From: Prunus persica
Taxonomy: Eukaryota > Streptophyta > Magnoliopsida > Rosales > Rosaceae
Length of the DNA stretch: 64,000 nt
NCBI RefSeq assembly: GCF_000346465.2
Contig: NC_034016.1
Span: 8,650,611-8,714,610, forward strand
Direction: 5' to 3'
The notes below the pieces were generated by a model. It did not search any database. It saw nothing but the letters and a program-made list of their open reading frames with translations, and had not been told where the DNA came from. Made by a program: the position numbers and the translations under genes. Shown piece after piece: positions 46,285 to 57,424 of the stretch; positions within the stretch are counted from its first letter, which is position 1; each line of letters opens with the position of its first letter.

Positions 46285-48000
46285 ATACTCATACACAACC
46301 ATGAAGCTTCACAATATTTCGGTGTCTTATCTCAGACAGTGCCCTTATTTCATTTAAGAATTCCTTTGGAAGATTCTTCTGGTCATTCTATAACATATGG
46401 AGTTTCTTCACAGCCACTACATTGGCAGATGACAAATTTTCTCTGTAGATGCTTCCATGTCCCCCACAATGTGTTGAATCAAAATCTTCTGTTGCCCTTA
46501 TGATTTCCCATCAAAATTTAGAACTGAAAAGGAAATTTCTTCATGCTTGTGGTTTTCATCTTTATCCTTATGCTTCTTCCTTCTTTGCACTATAAAGACA
46601 ATTGAAAAAAAAAAAAAAAAAGGAGATAGAGGTACACGTATTGCTAGAAGGGAGACTGTGATTCCATATACCAGTTTTAGGTGCTTTTTTGAGCCATGTT
46701 CATTGCAGGGTGGCAGCAGAGCTCTAACTTTGCCACACAATCCATTGTTCCCTTTTAATGCTTCTGGTGGAGCTTCTCGAAATGCGATGTTGTTGGGAAG
46801 GGGACCTTCCAAGTGATTGTAGGATATGTCAACATACGACAAGCCGCGCATGGCTCGGAAAGATTGTTGTGGGAAAGATTCAGCGTCACCAAACTCTCCA
46901 TGTTGCTCATTTCTAAAGGTATCCTACCTTCAATGAGTTATGACTTAAATCCAGGTCGGTCAATTGAACTAACTTCGTCAACTCCAATGGAATTGCTTGA
47001 GCCAACTTCTACTCAAATTCAAGTAGTGTAATTTGAACAAGTCTCCTACAATGCTTGGAATTGACTCATTAAATTTGTTTGTTGACAAGTCAATATATTC
47101 AAGATCAGACAATGATCCGAATTCCGAGGGTATATGACCCGAAAGTTGATTTCCATTCAACATCAGCTTCACCAGAGAAGTCACTCCCCGAATTCCTTTG
47201 GAATCATCCCAACTAAATTATTTGAAGAAAGATCCAGCTCATGAATTTGGGTTACATTTCTGATCTCAGCCGGTATGGTCCCAGTAAGGTTGTTTCCAGC
47301 AAGTCGCAGGGTTTTTAGTTGTGCCTATTGTCCCTAGTTGTTTGAGACTTCTCCATACAAGTTATTGTGGCTTACATCTATAAAATCAAGATTCAGATAG
47401 ATACCAGAGTCTTCAGATATATTCCAGTCTATTGGTTACCTTGAAGACATAAATAAACTCGTGCATGTTTTCAAGCTTTTGGGGATTGGACCAGTTAAAT
47501 GGTTGGTGCTTGCTGAAAAGTTTGTGAGTTTTCCACCTTGGCAAATATTTTGGGGGAAATAACTAGAAAATTGGTTTCTATCCAATTGAAGATCAATCAA
47601 CTTCTTGAGATTCTCTATCTCTTGGGGGATGGGGCCGGAAAGTTGGTTATCCCGTAAGTATAAGATTTCCAAGTTGCTCAGGTTACCAAATGAAACAAGA
47701 ATTGAACCATGGAGTTGATTCTTGCTCAACTTTAGATCTACAAGAGACTCCAGGTTACCGATCTCTTTTGGAATAATGCTAGAAAGTATATTAACAGCCA
47801 GACAAAGATGGGTAAGGCTTGTTAGATCACCTAGTGATCTTGGAATTGAACCATTGAGTTTATTCTTTTCAAAAATAGCTCCGCAAGATATTTCAAATTT
47901 ATTATCTGTTTGAGAATATAACAAGAAAGTTGATTGTCATCCAAGTACAAACTTTATAACTTTTTTAAGTTAACAATATTTGGAGGGATTGAACCACTTA
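46285..48000 (-). pseudogene. LRRs, transmembrane segment and kinase N-lobe of the LRR-RLK pseudogene
   Basis: Minus strand from 48000: SGSIPPNIVNLKKL, then a run of LRRs (NKLNGSIPRSLGDLTSLTHL, NQLSGPIPQEIENLKKL, NQLSGHIPSEFGSLSDLEYI) to the cap LPPCNEHGSK with NNGLCG. A transmembrane segment follows at about 46680-46625 (LVYGITVSLLAI to FFFFSIVFIV) and a basic stop-transfer (QRRKKHK). The juxtamembrane FSVLNFDGKS follows. The N-lobe then continues in broken frames to the hinge VVYEY at 46285. Stops and frameshifts occur at about 47970, 47890, 47440, 47330, 47180 and 46498. A poly-A/T tract at 46602-46622 expands the Phe run of the membrane segment. Confidence 0.87.
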
Positions 48001-48547
48001 GAGCAACTCCACCCATTTTCCCTTAGTCATGGCAAGGGGGGAGCTAGGGCAGCCACTATTCATGTGAATAGTGGTTGCCCTTGCAAATAGTATTTTGTGT
48101 TTCCACCCATTGCCATGGCTAAGGGCAATTACTATTCATTTTTTTGTTTTTTTCACAAATTTTTTTACCTCAATAATTAATTTGGATAATATTTTCAGAT
48201 AAGATTTCCGGGTTACTACGTGTCAAGACTATTCATAATTGGATAAAATTTTCAGATGAATTTCAAAATTCAAATTTCAGATAAATTTTTGGGTTCAAAT
48301 TTAGGATGAATTTCAAATTTCAAAATTCAAAAAATTCAAATTTCGGATGAATTTCAAAATTCAAATTTCATACAAATTTGGGTTCAAATTTCAGATAAGA
48401 TTTTCATCCAATCAAATCAAGCCACGTGGCATGTCTATCTTGCCAAAATTTTCTATAAAACTAGAGGCTCAGCTCATACCTCTCACACCATATCTTTATA
48501 TATTTTCATTTCTCAGAGTTTAGAATTCATACTCCATTCATTCTCAA

Positions 48548-49902
48548 TGGAAGATTTTAGGAGGAGAGGCAAGAGCGAGAAACAAATGAGAGAAACCGTA
48601 GAGCAGATGAAATCAATGAGTTGCAGAGACAAGTCGATGAACAAGTTGTCATAGCAGTGGCTTTGCAAGATGAAGAGAACTAAGGTCGCCGCCGTGGTTC
48701 ACAAGTTGGCCGCCGCCGGAATGTGGACAGACATAGGCATTCTTGGGGTAAGAATCTTTTGGAAGATTATTTTATCCCAACTTCTTTGTACTCTGATGTT
48801 GATTTTCGAAGGCAATTTAGAATGCAACCCCATTTGTTCAATAAAGTCATGCATGATATTTGCAATTATGATGCATACTTTGTTCAAAAGTGTGATGCTG
48901 CTTTGGTTTTGGGGCTTCTTCCGGAGCAAAAGCTTACAACTGTTATACGAATGTTGGGTATTGTGCATCTGCTGACTAGGTGGATGAGATTGCCCGGATG
49001 GGGAAGTCCACTACGTTGGAGCCTTTGGTAAGATTTTGTCAAGCAGTTGAAACTCTGTACACTAGGGACTACCTGCGTAGACCTACTCCCAGGGAGCTCT
49101 AACGGCTTCTACAAAAAGCCGAAGCTCGAGGATTTCCAGGAATGATTGGTAGCATCGATTGCATGCACTGGAAGAATTGCCCAACTGCCTTGCAAGGTGA
49201 TTACGAAAATAGAAAAGGCCAAAAAAGTATCATCCTGGAATCAGTTACTGGCTTCAACACATGGGTTTGGCATGTCTTCTTTGGAGTTGCCGGATCCCAA
49301 AATGACCTCAACGTGTTGGGTCAATCCCGGTCTTCAACGATGTATTGAGAGGCCAAGGCCCCAATATCACCTATCAAGTCAACAATACAGTCTACCAGAC
49401 TGGGTATTATCTAGCTGATGGCATCTACCCAAGGTGGACCACTTTTGTCAAATCCATTCCGAATCCCCGATCCCAGAAGCAAAAATTATTTGCTACCTAT
49501 CAAGAAGGATACAGGAAAGATGTCGAAAGGTGTTTTGGCATCCTTCAAGCTCGGTGGTTGATTATTCGAGGTGCTCCCCGTATGTTTGATGAGGAGATCC
49601 TCAGAAGCATTATGATGACTTGCATCATCCTCCATAATATGATTGTGGAGGATGAGTACGATTATGATGCTTTAGAGGTCTACGAACCGGATCCAATGAA
49701 CACGGCCTTGACACAGATTTATGAAAGGCCCATGGGGCCAAGTGGAGAACAGTTTAAGCCGGAACCGTTGGTGAGGGATGGTCGTTTCATGACCCGGATG
49801 ATAGATCGATATACAGAGATGCAATCTTCGTATATTCATGAAATATGTCAAGTTGACTTGATGGAGCATCTATGGGCGGTGAAAGGCAATGAAGATGAAT
49901 GA
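48548..49902 (+). pseudogene. PIF/Harbinger transposase (HARBI1/ALP1-like), frameshifted
   Basis: DDE-family transposase. The N-terminal helix region includes DYFIPTSLYSDVDFRRQFRM and HLFNKVMHDICNYD. Catalytic motifs: GSIDCMHWKNCP (first Asp, 49150 on), SQNDLNVL (second Asp, about 49300) and ERCFGILQARW (Glu, about 49525). The C-terminus EICQVDLMEHLW is intact, ending at 49902. Damage: a frame change before 48970, a TAG at about 48978 and a TAA at about 49100 in place of Gln codons, and a one-base deletion near 49327 (QS/RSSTMY). The reading near 48548 (MEDFRRRG) is a probable N-terminus in yet another frame. Not functional. Confidence 0.88.
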
Positions 49903-50217
49903 TGGAGCATAGATGCTTTGGTTATGTTTTATTTAGTTATGGTTTGGTTGTATTGTTTTATTTATTTATTATGGTTTGGTTGTGGTTTGCTATTATTATT
50001 GTGCTTTGTTTGTAGTTATTTTTATTTTTATTTTGTTTTGTTTGATGTATGGAATATGTTGAATAAAAAGGTATTTTATTCAATGCTTTGTTTATTAAAT
50101 AAAGAAATCCAATACAAGTCATTAAGAATTACTACTACTAAAATAAAATACATGAATTACAACCACTTTAATAGAAAACATGAAAAATACAAATACATAA
50201 AAGGTATGCCAACTAAT

Positions 50218-51374
50218 TTAATGGTTTCCATCATTTAACCAATCCGTGTTGCTAGGCCCATCATCCCGGAAAAGTCTTCTTCTCATAACATCCCTTCGTT
50301 CTAGCTTCCAAAATTGTTTTGTTTCAGGGGACATGCTTGTATCCATCGCCATGGTTTCCCGATCCGTCTTGTCCATATCTTTTTTGCGCAAATACTCCCT
50401 TTGTCGTGCATACTCGGCTTGAATTGCCATCTCGTTATCTTGGCGTTTCTGCTCCATTTCAATTCTTATGCCGTTCTGCCTTACAATTTCCTCCAAAAAC
50501 TTTGAATTATTATTGCTTGAATTACCCGCTTTCTTTGCCTTCGCAGCCTTTCGGCCAATGGGCCTTGGCTCCTTTTCGATGGGTGAGTCTTGACTCATAG
50601 GGGAATCGAGAGGTGAATCTGATGTCATTGAATCACGGAGTGGCGTCTCGTTTAACACAACGGCGGGACCCATCGGAATAATTATGAAGCGTTTGCAATA
50701 TTTCACCACCTCCCAACATTCATGATGGTTGAAACCTTTTTTGCCACCCTCGGTTGCACCGAACCACATTTGTGCTTGAATCATCTATTTAACAAAAAAA
50801 TGGAAATGCAAGAAATATTTAAAATATATTGGATATGCAAGTAACAAAAAAAAAATTTAATGGAAATGCAATTAACCTTACAAATAAATTGCAAGTGCAA
50901 GAAATATTAAGAAATAATTGAAAATACAAGAAATATTAACAACATATTGAAAATGCAAGAAATATTAACAACATATTGAAAATGCAAGAAATATTAACAA
51001 AATATTGAAAATGTAATAAATGTTAACAAAATATATATATTAGGAGATTAAACTTAATAAAATGAAAATTACAAAATACTTACCTCGTTAGTACGATTTT
51101 CTCCACTTCTATAGTTGTTCATCGCTTTTGCCATGGCATCTCTTCATTTTCCCAACTCTTTATTGAGAATTTTCCACCTACTAGACAATGTCATCTCCGT
51201 ATGAGTTGACTCTGGAATTTTTTCACAAAATTCGGCATGAATTTTTTTCCTCATATGAAAAAATTTCATCTCATTGCCTGACACGGGACAATGACAAACT
51301 TGGAGCCAAGCCTCACACAAGGAAACATCTTCCATGGTGCTCCACGCCCCTCTGGTTTCGATAGAAGAAGCCAT
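50218..51374 (-). pseudogene. PIF/Harbinger ORF1 (Myb/SANT-like with NAM-associated domain)
   Basis: DNA-binding partner of the transposase. Exon 1 is 51374-51084: GAWSTMEDVSLCEAWLQV is the Trp-rich Myb/SANT start, and SSRWKILNKELGK the third helix. A donor GAG/GTAAGT follows, then exon 2 (50784-50218) after ATAG: MIQAQMWFGATEGGKKGFNH, VVKYCKRF, a basic KAAKAKK and a Glu/Arg/Lys coiled segment, ending DWLNDGNH. The only obvious damage is a TGA at 51144-51146, where a Trp is expected before RDAMAKAM. Confidence 0.85.
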
Positions 51375-51882
51375 AAAATTAAGAAATAAAAATACAAGGT
51401 GAAAGAGAGGAAAATGTTGAGTAAAGAGTGAATAATAGTAGAAGTATAATAAAATGTATGAGGATTGGTGTTGAAAGTGAAGGGTATTGATAGGTATTTA
51501 TAGAAAAAAAAATCAGAATTTTTTAGAATTTGTTTAAAAAATTTTCGATTTTTTTTCATAATTTTATTGCCCAAAAAATGCCAGCTGTTGGATTGGATTC
51601 GAAGAAGTAGATCGGAGTGCTGGGGGCGTGACACTTGGCTTTTGCCCGTTGGAGGTTGCGTCGCGCTGGTTTAAATTTTTTTTTACCGTTGGCGCGTGCA
51701 TTGCAGCGAGACGTCGCGCATGACGTCACAAAACGTGGGCTCGACTTCAGGCTGAACTGGCCTTCGGGCCAGCCCGACTTTGTGGGACCCACTCCCAGCC
51801 CGGGCTTGGGCTCACCGCTGGAACGTAATTTTATTTTTTTTTCCCCCACAGCCTTGGGCTAAGCTCATTGGTGGAGTTGCCC

Positions 51883-52470
51883 TTAAAGTGTTGAAGCCCA
51901 ACTTTAGATATACAAGAGACTTTAAGTTACCAATCTCATTGGGAATAGCGCCAGAAAGTTGATTACCATAGAGATAAATATGGGTAAGGCTTTTTAGATC
52001 ACCTAGTGATCTTGAAATAGAACCAGAAAATTGGTTTCCTTCCAAGTGCAAAATGTTTAGCTTCTTTAAGTTACCAATATTTGGAGGGATGAGACCACTT
52101 AAAGCGTTAGAGGACAACTCTAATTTTACGATGGACTTCACATTAACTATCTCATTAGGAATAGTTCCATAAAGTTTATTATCAAAGAGAGAAAGATAGG
52201 TAAGGCTTGTTAGATCAGCTAGAGATCTTGGAATAGAACCTTTGAGTTGATTCTTGCTTAAGCATAGCTCCACAAGATATTTCAAGTTCCCTATCTCTTT
52301 CGGAATAGAACCAAAAAGTTGGTTGTCATCCAAGTACAAAGAGTTTAATTTTTTTAAGTTACCCAGATTTGGAGTGATGGGACCACTTAAATTGTTGGAA
52401 GACAACTCGATATCTACAAGAGATTTTAGGTTACCTATCTCGTTGGGAAACGTTTATCATGCTGACATTT
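51883..52470 (-). pseudogene. LRR block of the LRR-RLK pseudogene between two insertions
   Basis: About eight 24-residue plant LRRs in one open frame: NEIGNLKSLVDIELSSNNLS, NQLFGSIPKEIGNLKYLVEL, NQLKGSIPRSLADLTSLTYL, NKLYGTIPNEIVNVKSIVKL and onward to YLKLGFNTL at the PIF site. At the other edge AGCATGATAAACGTT (SMINV) continues the N-terminal exon but is followed directly by PNEIGNLKSL. The first several LRRs of the family (my estimate is about 100 residues) are therefore missing. Confidence 0.88.
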
Positions 52471-53766
52471 AGGGGTGGATCCACAGAGGAGCAAGGGTGG
52501 TCAATTGACCCTTGCAACCTCTAAAATCCACCATTAGAGGAGCAAAACTTGACCCTCACAAGCTGTTCGATGAAATGCCCCAAAGGGGCAACTAGTCTGA
52601 GCGTGCTGCTTGGCACAGCACGCACGCCCTTCTTCTTTTTTTGTTTCACTCGACGTCAAAACGACATCGTTGCACTTAAGTTTTTATTTTTTATTTTTAA
52701 AACCGGGCCAGAACGACGTTGTTTGGCACAATTTAAAAAAAACAAAAAAACTGGCAGTAATTGCTGTTGCTACCCAACAATACCTCTCTCCTCCTTCCCT
52801 TTCTTTCTTTTCCTTCTCTCTCTTTTTAATTTTTTTTCTTTTCTTTTCTCTCTCTTCTCTCTTCTCTCTCTCTCTCTTTCTCCTCTTTTTTGATGAAAAA
52901 GCCTTTGTTATAATATTATCTTTCTTTTCCTTATTTTATAATTAATACTCACAAATCCCGGGTGACAACTTCGTCTATAAAATGAAACAAGAGGAAAACA
53001 CAAAATCACAACTCAGGGAAAAAAAAAAACCTCAACAAAAAAATCCGCCAATTTTCTTACAGGACTTCCATCAATCTGAAAACAAAATCAAAATGGAATT
53101 CCTTTCGATTCCTAAAAGCTCATCAGATTTGAATTTATCTCTTGCTCCTCCTTTAACCCAAGAAACATCACATGAAAATGTTGTGTTTCCATACTCCAAT
53201 TTCCATACCGGTTCTACTTTTGTGCAAGCAGTAAGCATGCATAATGAAATTCTATCAAGTATGCACTTGCATAATGAAATGGCAAGGAGGTTTGACAAAA
53301 CTGCAGTGGAAGAGACCCACTTTCTCAATGCTCGCAGTGCTGCTTTGGTGGCAAATTTAAGATTGCGTCTGCTAGCAAGGAACCAAGAATGTGCTTCATT
53401 GAAGGCTGAAGTTGCAGAATTGCAGAAGCTCCTCAAACAATCAAACTGAAAAAATCAAGACTTTGCTGAACTGGTGCAAGTTTTACAAACACGTGTAAAG
53501 ACTTGTAGATTATAATTTTATTGATGAATTTATTGCTTTTAAAGACTCGTAGGGTACCACATATTTTTGTCCTAGAGCTGCAACATTTATAAATTTAAAG
53601 TTGCTTACTCTAGGCGTTGAATCTTTGTAAGATTGGTTAATAATAATATGGTCTTAAATTTTTATAGATTGGTTAATAATAATATGGTGGATTCTAGATT
53701 TGTATAAAAAAAAATTGTGAACTTTTATACATTGACTCCCGAAGAGGAAATTCCTAGATCCGCCAC
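52471..53766 (+). mobile_element. hAT-like non-autonomous element carrying a small ORF
   Basis: 1,296 bp. Imperfect inverted ends (AGGGGTGGATCC at left; GTGGCGGATCTAG read inward at right). The 8-bp target duplication has one mismatch: TGACATTT (52463-52470) versus TGACACTT (53767-53774). The ends resemble those of the MITE at 62190-63115. 52790-52890 is a CT-rich low-complexity tract. It encodes no transposase but holds an open ORF at 53093-53449. Confidence 0.82.
53093..53449 (+). CDS. Unrecognised small protein with EAR-like motif and coiled coil, inside a hAT-like element
   Basis: I do not recognise this gene. From ATG 53093 it encodes 118 residues (an in-frame ATG at 52982 would add 37). 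A TATA box TATAAAA at 52975-52981 lies where it would place transcription start between the two ATGs, favouring 53093. The N-terminus SSSDLNLSLAPP contains DLNLSL, which fits the EAR repression motif (LxLxL/DLN). The C-terminal half is helical and ends in a likely short coiled coil (CASLKAEVAELQKLLKQ). No frameshift or stop, unlike nearly everything around it. It may be a captured host gene. Whether it is expressed is unknown. Confidence 0.55.
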   Translation: MEFLSIPKSSSDLNLSLAPPLTQETSHENVVFPYSNFHTGSTFVQAVSMHNEILSSMHLHNEMARRFDKTAVEETHFLNARSAALVANLRLRLLARNQECASLKAEVAELQKLLKQSN

Positions 53767-54054
53767 TGACACTTCTAGAGCATGAAATACCAGTCCAAGT
53801 GCATGGGGTTGTTTTTGGTATTGGATTGCTGGAAGAATTGGTGGCGTTATTATGACTGGGCTGGGAGGGTACCAGATGAGAATATTGAGGGCTTTATTTT
53901 GAAATAAGCTGGCTTTCCATTTGAGAAGAGCCTTTGCTTCAGTATCAGAAGTAGAAGTAGCAGAAGCGAAAGCAACCCAATTTGGTGATGAAACATATAA
54001 CAAGATAAGGCAATAAGCTAGAAAGCATACTTTAGCAGAAGTCGAAGACCTCAT
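53767..54054 (-). pseudogene. N-terminal exon (signal peptide, LRR N-cap) of the LRR-RLK pseudogene
   Basis: ATG 54054. A secretion signal of about 30 residues (VCFLAYCLILLYVSS core) is followed by the LRRNT_2 start TEAKALLKWKASLFQNK. A frameshift near 53865 separates this from the rest of the N-cap, readable in the next frame as NNATNSS, TPCTWTGISCSR. The copia element starts only 45 bp upstream of the ATG. Confidence 0.85.
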
Positions 54055-54098
54055 GGTTATTGTTTGTGTACTAAACGTATGGGCAGTACCTTACATAT

Positions 54099-54330
54099 TG
54101 TTGATGTGAGTCTCCTAATTAATCAGGGAGATTTACTTCCTTAATTAATTAAGGGATTTACTTTCCTATTTTTATATAGTTGATAAATCATTGTATAATT
54201 AGGAGATACTTTCCTAATTCTTTACTATATCTAATTCCTTGTATAGCACCCTGTAAACTCTTATATATACCTCCTTATGGAGAAGAATAAAAATAACCTA
54301 ATACATTCAAACCATATTCATATTTTAGCA
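54099..54330 (+). repeat. 5' LTR of the copia element
   Basis: 232 bp, TGTTGATGTGAG to TTTTAGCA. It contains TTATATATACC (about 54271-54281) as a likely TATA box. Confidence 0.95.
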
Positions 54331-54342
54331 TGGTATCAGAGC
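54331..54342 (+). other. Copia primer-binding site
   Basis: TGGTATCAGAGC directly after the LTR, the standard copia match to the 3' end of initiator methionine tRNA. Confidence 0.93.
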
Positions 54343-54601
54343 AATCGATCCTTGGTTGTCTCTAAATTCTCATATCAAATTTTCTTCAAACACAAACCCT
54401 AAATCCTCATATCATATTTCTTCAAACACAAACCCTAAATCCTCATATCAAATTTCTTTACACCCAAACCCTAAATCAAATTCCTCATATTCACAGCTTC
54501 AAATTCAGATCTTCATACCCGAATCCTCATATCTTCTTATCACAAAACCTAAACACAAATTCTTTGTTTTTGTTCTCTTATTCTTAAATCCTTCCGCTAC
54601 C

Positions 54602-55467
54602 ATGAATATCGTCTCATCTTCCCAAACCACTGCCTTCACTTCCCCATCCTCAAAAATTGCCACAACAGGTTCCCACGGTTATTTTTTGCATAGTTCTTCA
54701 AAGAAACACTTCTGGGTCATTGACACGGGAGCCATTTATCACATGACCTTTGATCCTAAACAACTTACCTCTCATACACCGTCTTCTCAATCAGTGGTGT
54801 CTAATGCCAATGGTACCCCTTCCCTAGTAATTGGGGAGGGTTCCCTCTCTCTCTATGACTCCCTCACTTTGGATTCTGTGTTGATTGTTCCATCCTTACA
54901 TCATAATCTTTTGTCTGTTGCCCAAATTACTACGGCTTTGAATTGCACTGTAACCTTTTGGCCTACTCATTGTGTTTTTCAGGACATCCTCAGCAGCAAG
55001 ACGATTGGTTGTGGTACTAGGAGGGGCAAACTCTACTATCTGGACTTGGCCTCTGACAGTGAAGCCAGCCTCAGTCAAGCTTACAAAATTGGGGGTACGA
55101 GTGTTCAGAAGTAAACTTCCGAAGTATGGTTATGGCATCGACGTCTTGGACATGCGTTGTTTGGATATTTACAAAAGCTATTTCCTTCCTTATTTTCCCA
55201 GTTAGATATCTCCAGTTTTACGTGTGACATCTATGAACTAGCGAAGAGCCATCGTGTTCCTTTTTCCTTAAGTTCACATAAAAGTTTGGTTCCCTTTTCT
55301 CTTGTTCATTCTGATATTTGGGGCCCGACTAAAATTACCACTCTAGGGGAAGCTAGATGGTTTGTCACGTTTATCGATGATTGCACACGTATGAACTGGG
55401 TTTCCCTTCTCCAAACAAAAGGGGAAGTCAGTTCCAAGTTTCAACAGTTCTATCAACAGTTCCAAGT
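54602..55467 (+). pseudogene. Copia protease and integrase N-terminal fragment
   Basis: Met at 54602 (MNIVSSSQTTAFTS). Gag is absent. The protease active site reads FWVIDTGAIYHM (about 54711-54746; copia more often has DSGA) with HHNLLSVAQ downstream. After a TAA at 55112-55114 the integrase zinc finger continues (WLWHRRLGH), shifts frame near 55150, and reads VHSDIWGPTK and FIDDCTRMNWV, the start of the integrase core. It stops at the CACTA junction at about 55467. Confidence 0.87.
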
Positions 55468-55982
55468 CAGTCCCTGTCATTGGTGTACGGAAGGATATAA
55501 TGCCTCGTTAGTGTAGACTTGAAATCCTTCCATTTCTTGGCAGCAGAAGCTAACACAGAGCTCTTGCCCCCTTGACCTACCACAAAAGCAATGTCAACTG
55601 CTTCCCAAATCTGCTCCTTTATATCCTTGGGGATTTGAGCCCATTTCATGTCCACAAGTGGAACTCTGGAGCGTGCCAACACACCAATGTAGGACTGCAT
55701 CTCACTATGTGCTTGGCCAATTCCTTTCCCCCTTTTATTGTACTCAACAATTGGCCTCAGTTTCTGAAGTTTTCTCTTCACAACACGAGGCATTGTGCTC
55801 ATACCTCGACCAGACTTTGAATCATCAGAGATTGTTGTCGTGCTGGTTGGTTCTGTCTCAGCAGATGATGAAGCAAACTTCATCTTCTTCGAAGGCTTCA
55901 CTTGAGGAGGTACCATTCCAAGCTCCTTATCTCCATTTTTCTTGGAGCCAGAATCCTTACTTTGGTCTTGGTGAGAAACCAT
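55468..55982 (-). pseudogene. Transposase_24 N-terminal fragment, CACTA copy 2
   Basis: ATG 55982 (MVSHQDQSKDSGSKK). Reads through GQAHSEMQSYIGVLARSRVP and IKEQIWEAVDIAFVVGQGGK to RHYILPYTND, then ends at the truncation. Relative to copy 1 it has an insertion (KNGDKELG) and lacks the SSKEMKSS piece. Confidence 0.9.
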
Positions 55983-57424
55983 TTTTACAGACAAAACTGC
56001 AAGTGAAATTATTTCAGGAAAAGATTAAGAACACAAACGACGGTTATTAATAAAATACGACGTATGATATGATTTTAAACGACGCAATGAAATAATCTCA
56101 GACGTAATAAATGTTTAAAACCAAGGTAATTAAACAACGATGAAATAATTAACTATAAACGACGTGATAATTAACTATAAACGACGAAATATTTATATAA
56201 CGTCGTGGTATTGATGTTCACACAACGTCAGTAGTAATATACCGTCGTCTATATAAGGATCCAAAACCCTTCTTTCTTTCTCTGTGAATGTTTGATTGCA
56301 GATTTGATTTTTCTGAACCATGGTTTTTGTTTTCTAATTTGATAAAATACAAGGCCAAGAAAGAAAGTTTTGGAATCTTATATAGACGACGGTATTTTAA
56401 TATGACGTCGTGGTATTAACATTCACATGACGTAAAACAATAAGATACTGTCGTCTATATTAGATACCAACCCTACTTTCTTTTTCTTTATATTTTATCA
56501 AATTAGGAAAAAACAAAAACTATTGTTCAGAGAAATCAAACCTGCAATTAAACAAGCAAATAAAAAAAAGACTATAATTTTAAAAACAACTTTGTCAATT
56601 TTCAGACGACGCTAGAACGACTGACGAACCGTCGTGGTCTACATATTTAACCACGTAAATAAGAAGCTACCGTCGTCTTATTTAGTTGAGGTAGTTGTCT
56701 TCGAAGTTGGAAACTTTCCCTCTTTGTCTGTATATTTTATCGAACTTGGAAAGAAGTAAAATGATTTTGGCCAGAAAAAAGGTAAAAAGATTTTTCAAAC
56801 AAAAAACGTATGAGCATGCAAAATAGCAACCAAAATAGTGAAAATGAAAGCTTACCTTTTGCGTGCAATGAAAGCAAGAGGAAGATTATGTTTAAGTTCA
56901 GAGACGACGAAGAAGACGAGAGGAAGACGATGAGATACTCTGACAGTGCTCTGACAAGGAAAAAAGTCTAAAAGTTTTCTCTGGGAGATTGAAATTTTTA
57001 ATCGGGTTTGGAAACAGCGCATGTGTATGTCAGGTAGACGAAAAGTTGCTTACATATAAAACCATTTCAAAAAAATAATACGGCGGTTACATATAACTAC
57101 GATGTATAAATTAAAAAATACGACGGTACATTTAACTTCGGACGTGGTAAATAAATACGACAGTAGTGTTGTAGGTACCGTCGTAGTAAACTCAAAAATT
57201 AAAGTACATAAGTAATAACTCGCGTCATGGTAGATTATTTAACACGTCGTTTTTATTAATGTACCGACGTGGATTTCTGTAATATACGTCGGTCATACCG
57301 ACGTTGATTTTACAATTTAAACGGCGGTTTTTTTGTAAGGACCGCCGTTGGTTTTAAAAATTTATTCTATAAATTTGTCGCTTTCATTCATTTTCGGTTT
57401 ACATTCAAGTTCTTCCTCTCTCAG
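55983..57424. other. CACTA copy 2 leader region with CGTCGT repeats
   Basis: Collinear with 9432-11054 of copy 1. It has an extra insertion-like stretch at 56240-56390, partly repeating neighbouring sequence (TTGTTTTCTAATTTGATAAAAT). No gene. Confidence 0.6.

Larger units (their letters stand above)
48001..51882 (+). mobile_element. PIF/Harbinger DNA transposon inserted in an LRR codon run
   Basis: 3,882 bp. Inverted ends GAGCAACTCCACC and GGTGGAGTTGCCC, and the 3-bp target duplication TTA (47998-48000, 51883-51885) typical of PIF/Harbinger. It contains a DDE transposase (plus strand) and a Myb/SANT-type ORF1 (minus strand) arranged tail to tail. The AT-rich left part (48180-48420) holds repeated TTCAAATTTCAGAT words. 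Deleting the element with one TTA restores an uninterrupted LRR reading. Confidence 0.95.
34012..54054 (-). pseudogene. LRR receptor-like kinase (MIK2-type) pseudogene split by three insertions
   Basis: A plasma-membrane receptor kinase gene, fragmented. The minus-strand parts in order are: signal peptide and N-cap (54054-53767), LRRs (52470-51883), more LRRs, transmembrane segment and kinase N-lobe (48000-46285), kinase core (35067-34781), intron (34780-34404), last exon (34403-34012). They are separated by a hAT-like element, a PIF/Harbinger element and gypsy copy B. Removing each element plus one target duplication restores the reading at each join (CSR to SVSMINV; FNTL to SGSIPPN; VYEY to LERGSL). 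Further damage: LRRs missing after MINV, frameshifts near 53865, 47890 and 35020, and stops near 47970 and 47440-47190. The conserved GTYGYVAPE motif reads TYGYVGLE. It belongs with the MDIS1-interacting receptor kinase 2 group by its NKLYGTIPNEI-type repeats and kinase ending; no search was run. Confidence 0.9.
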
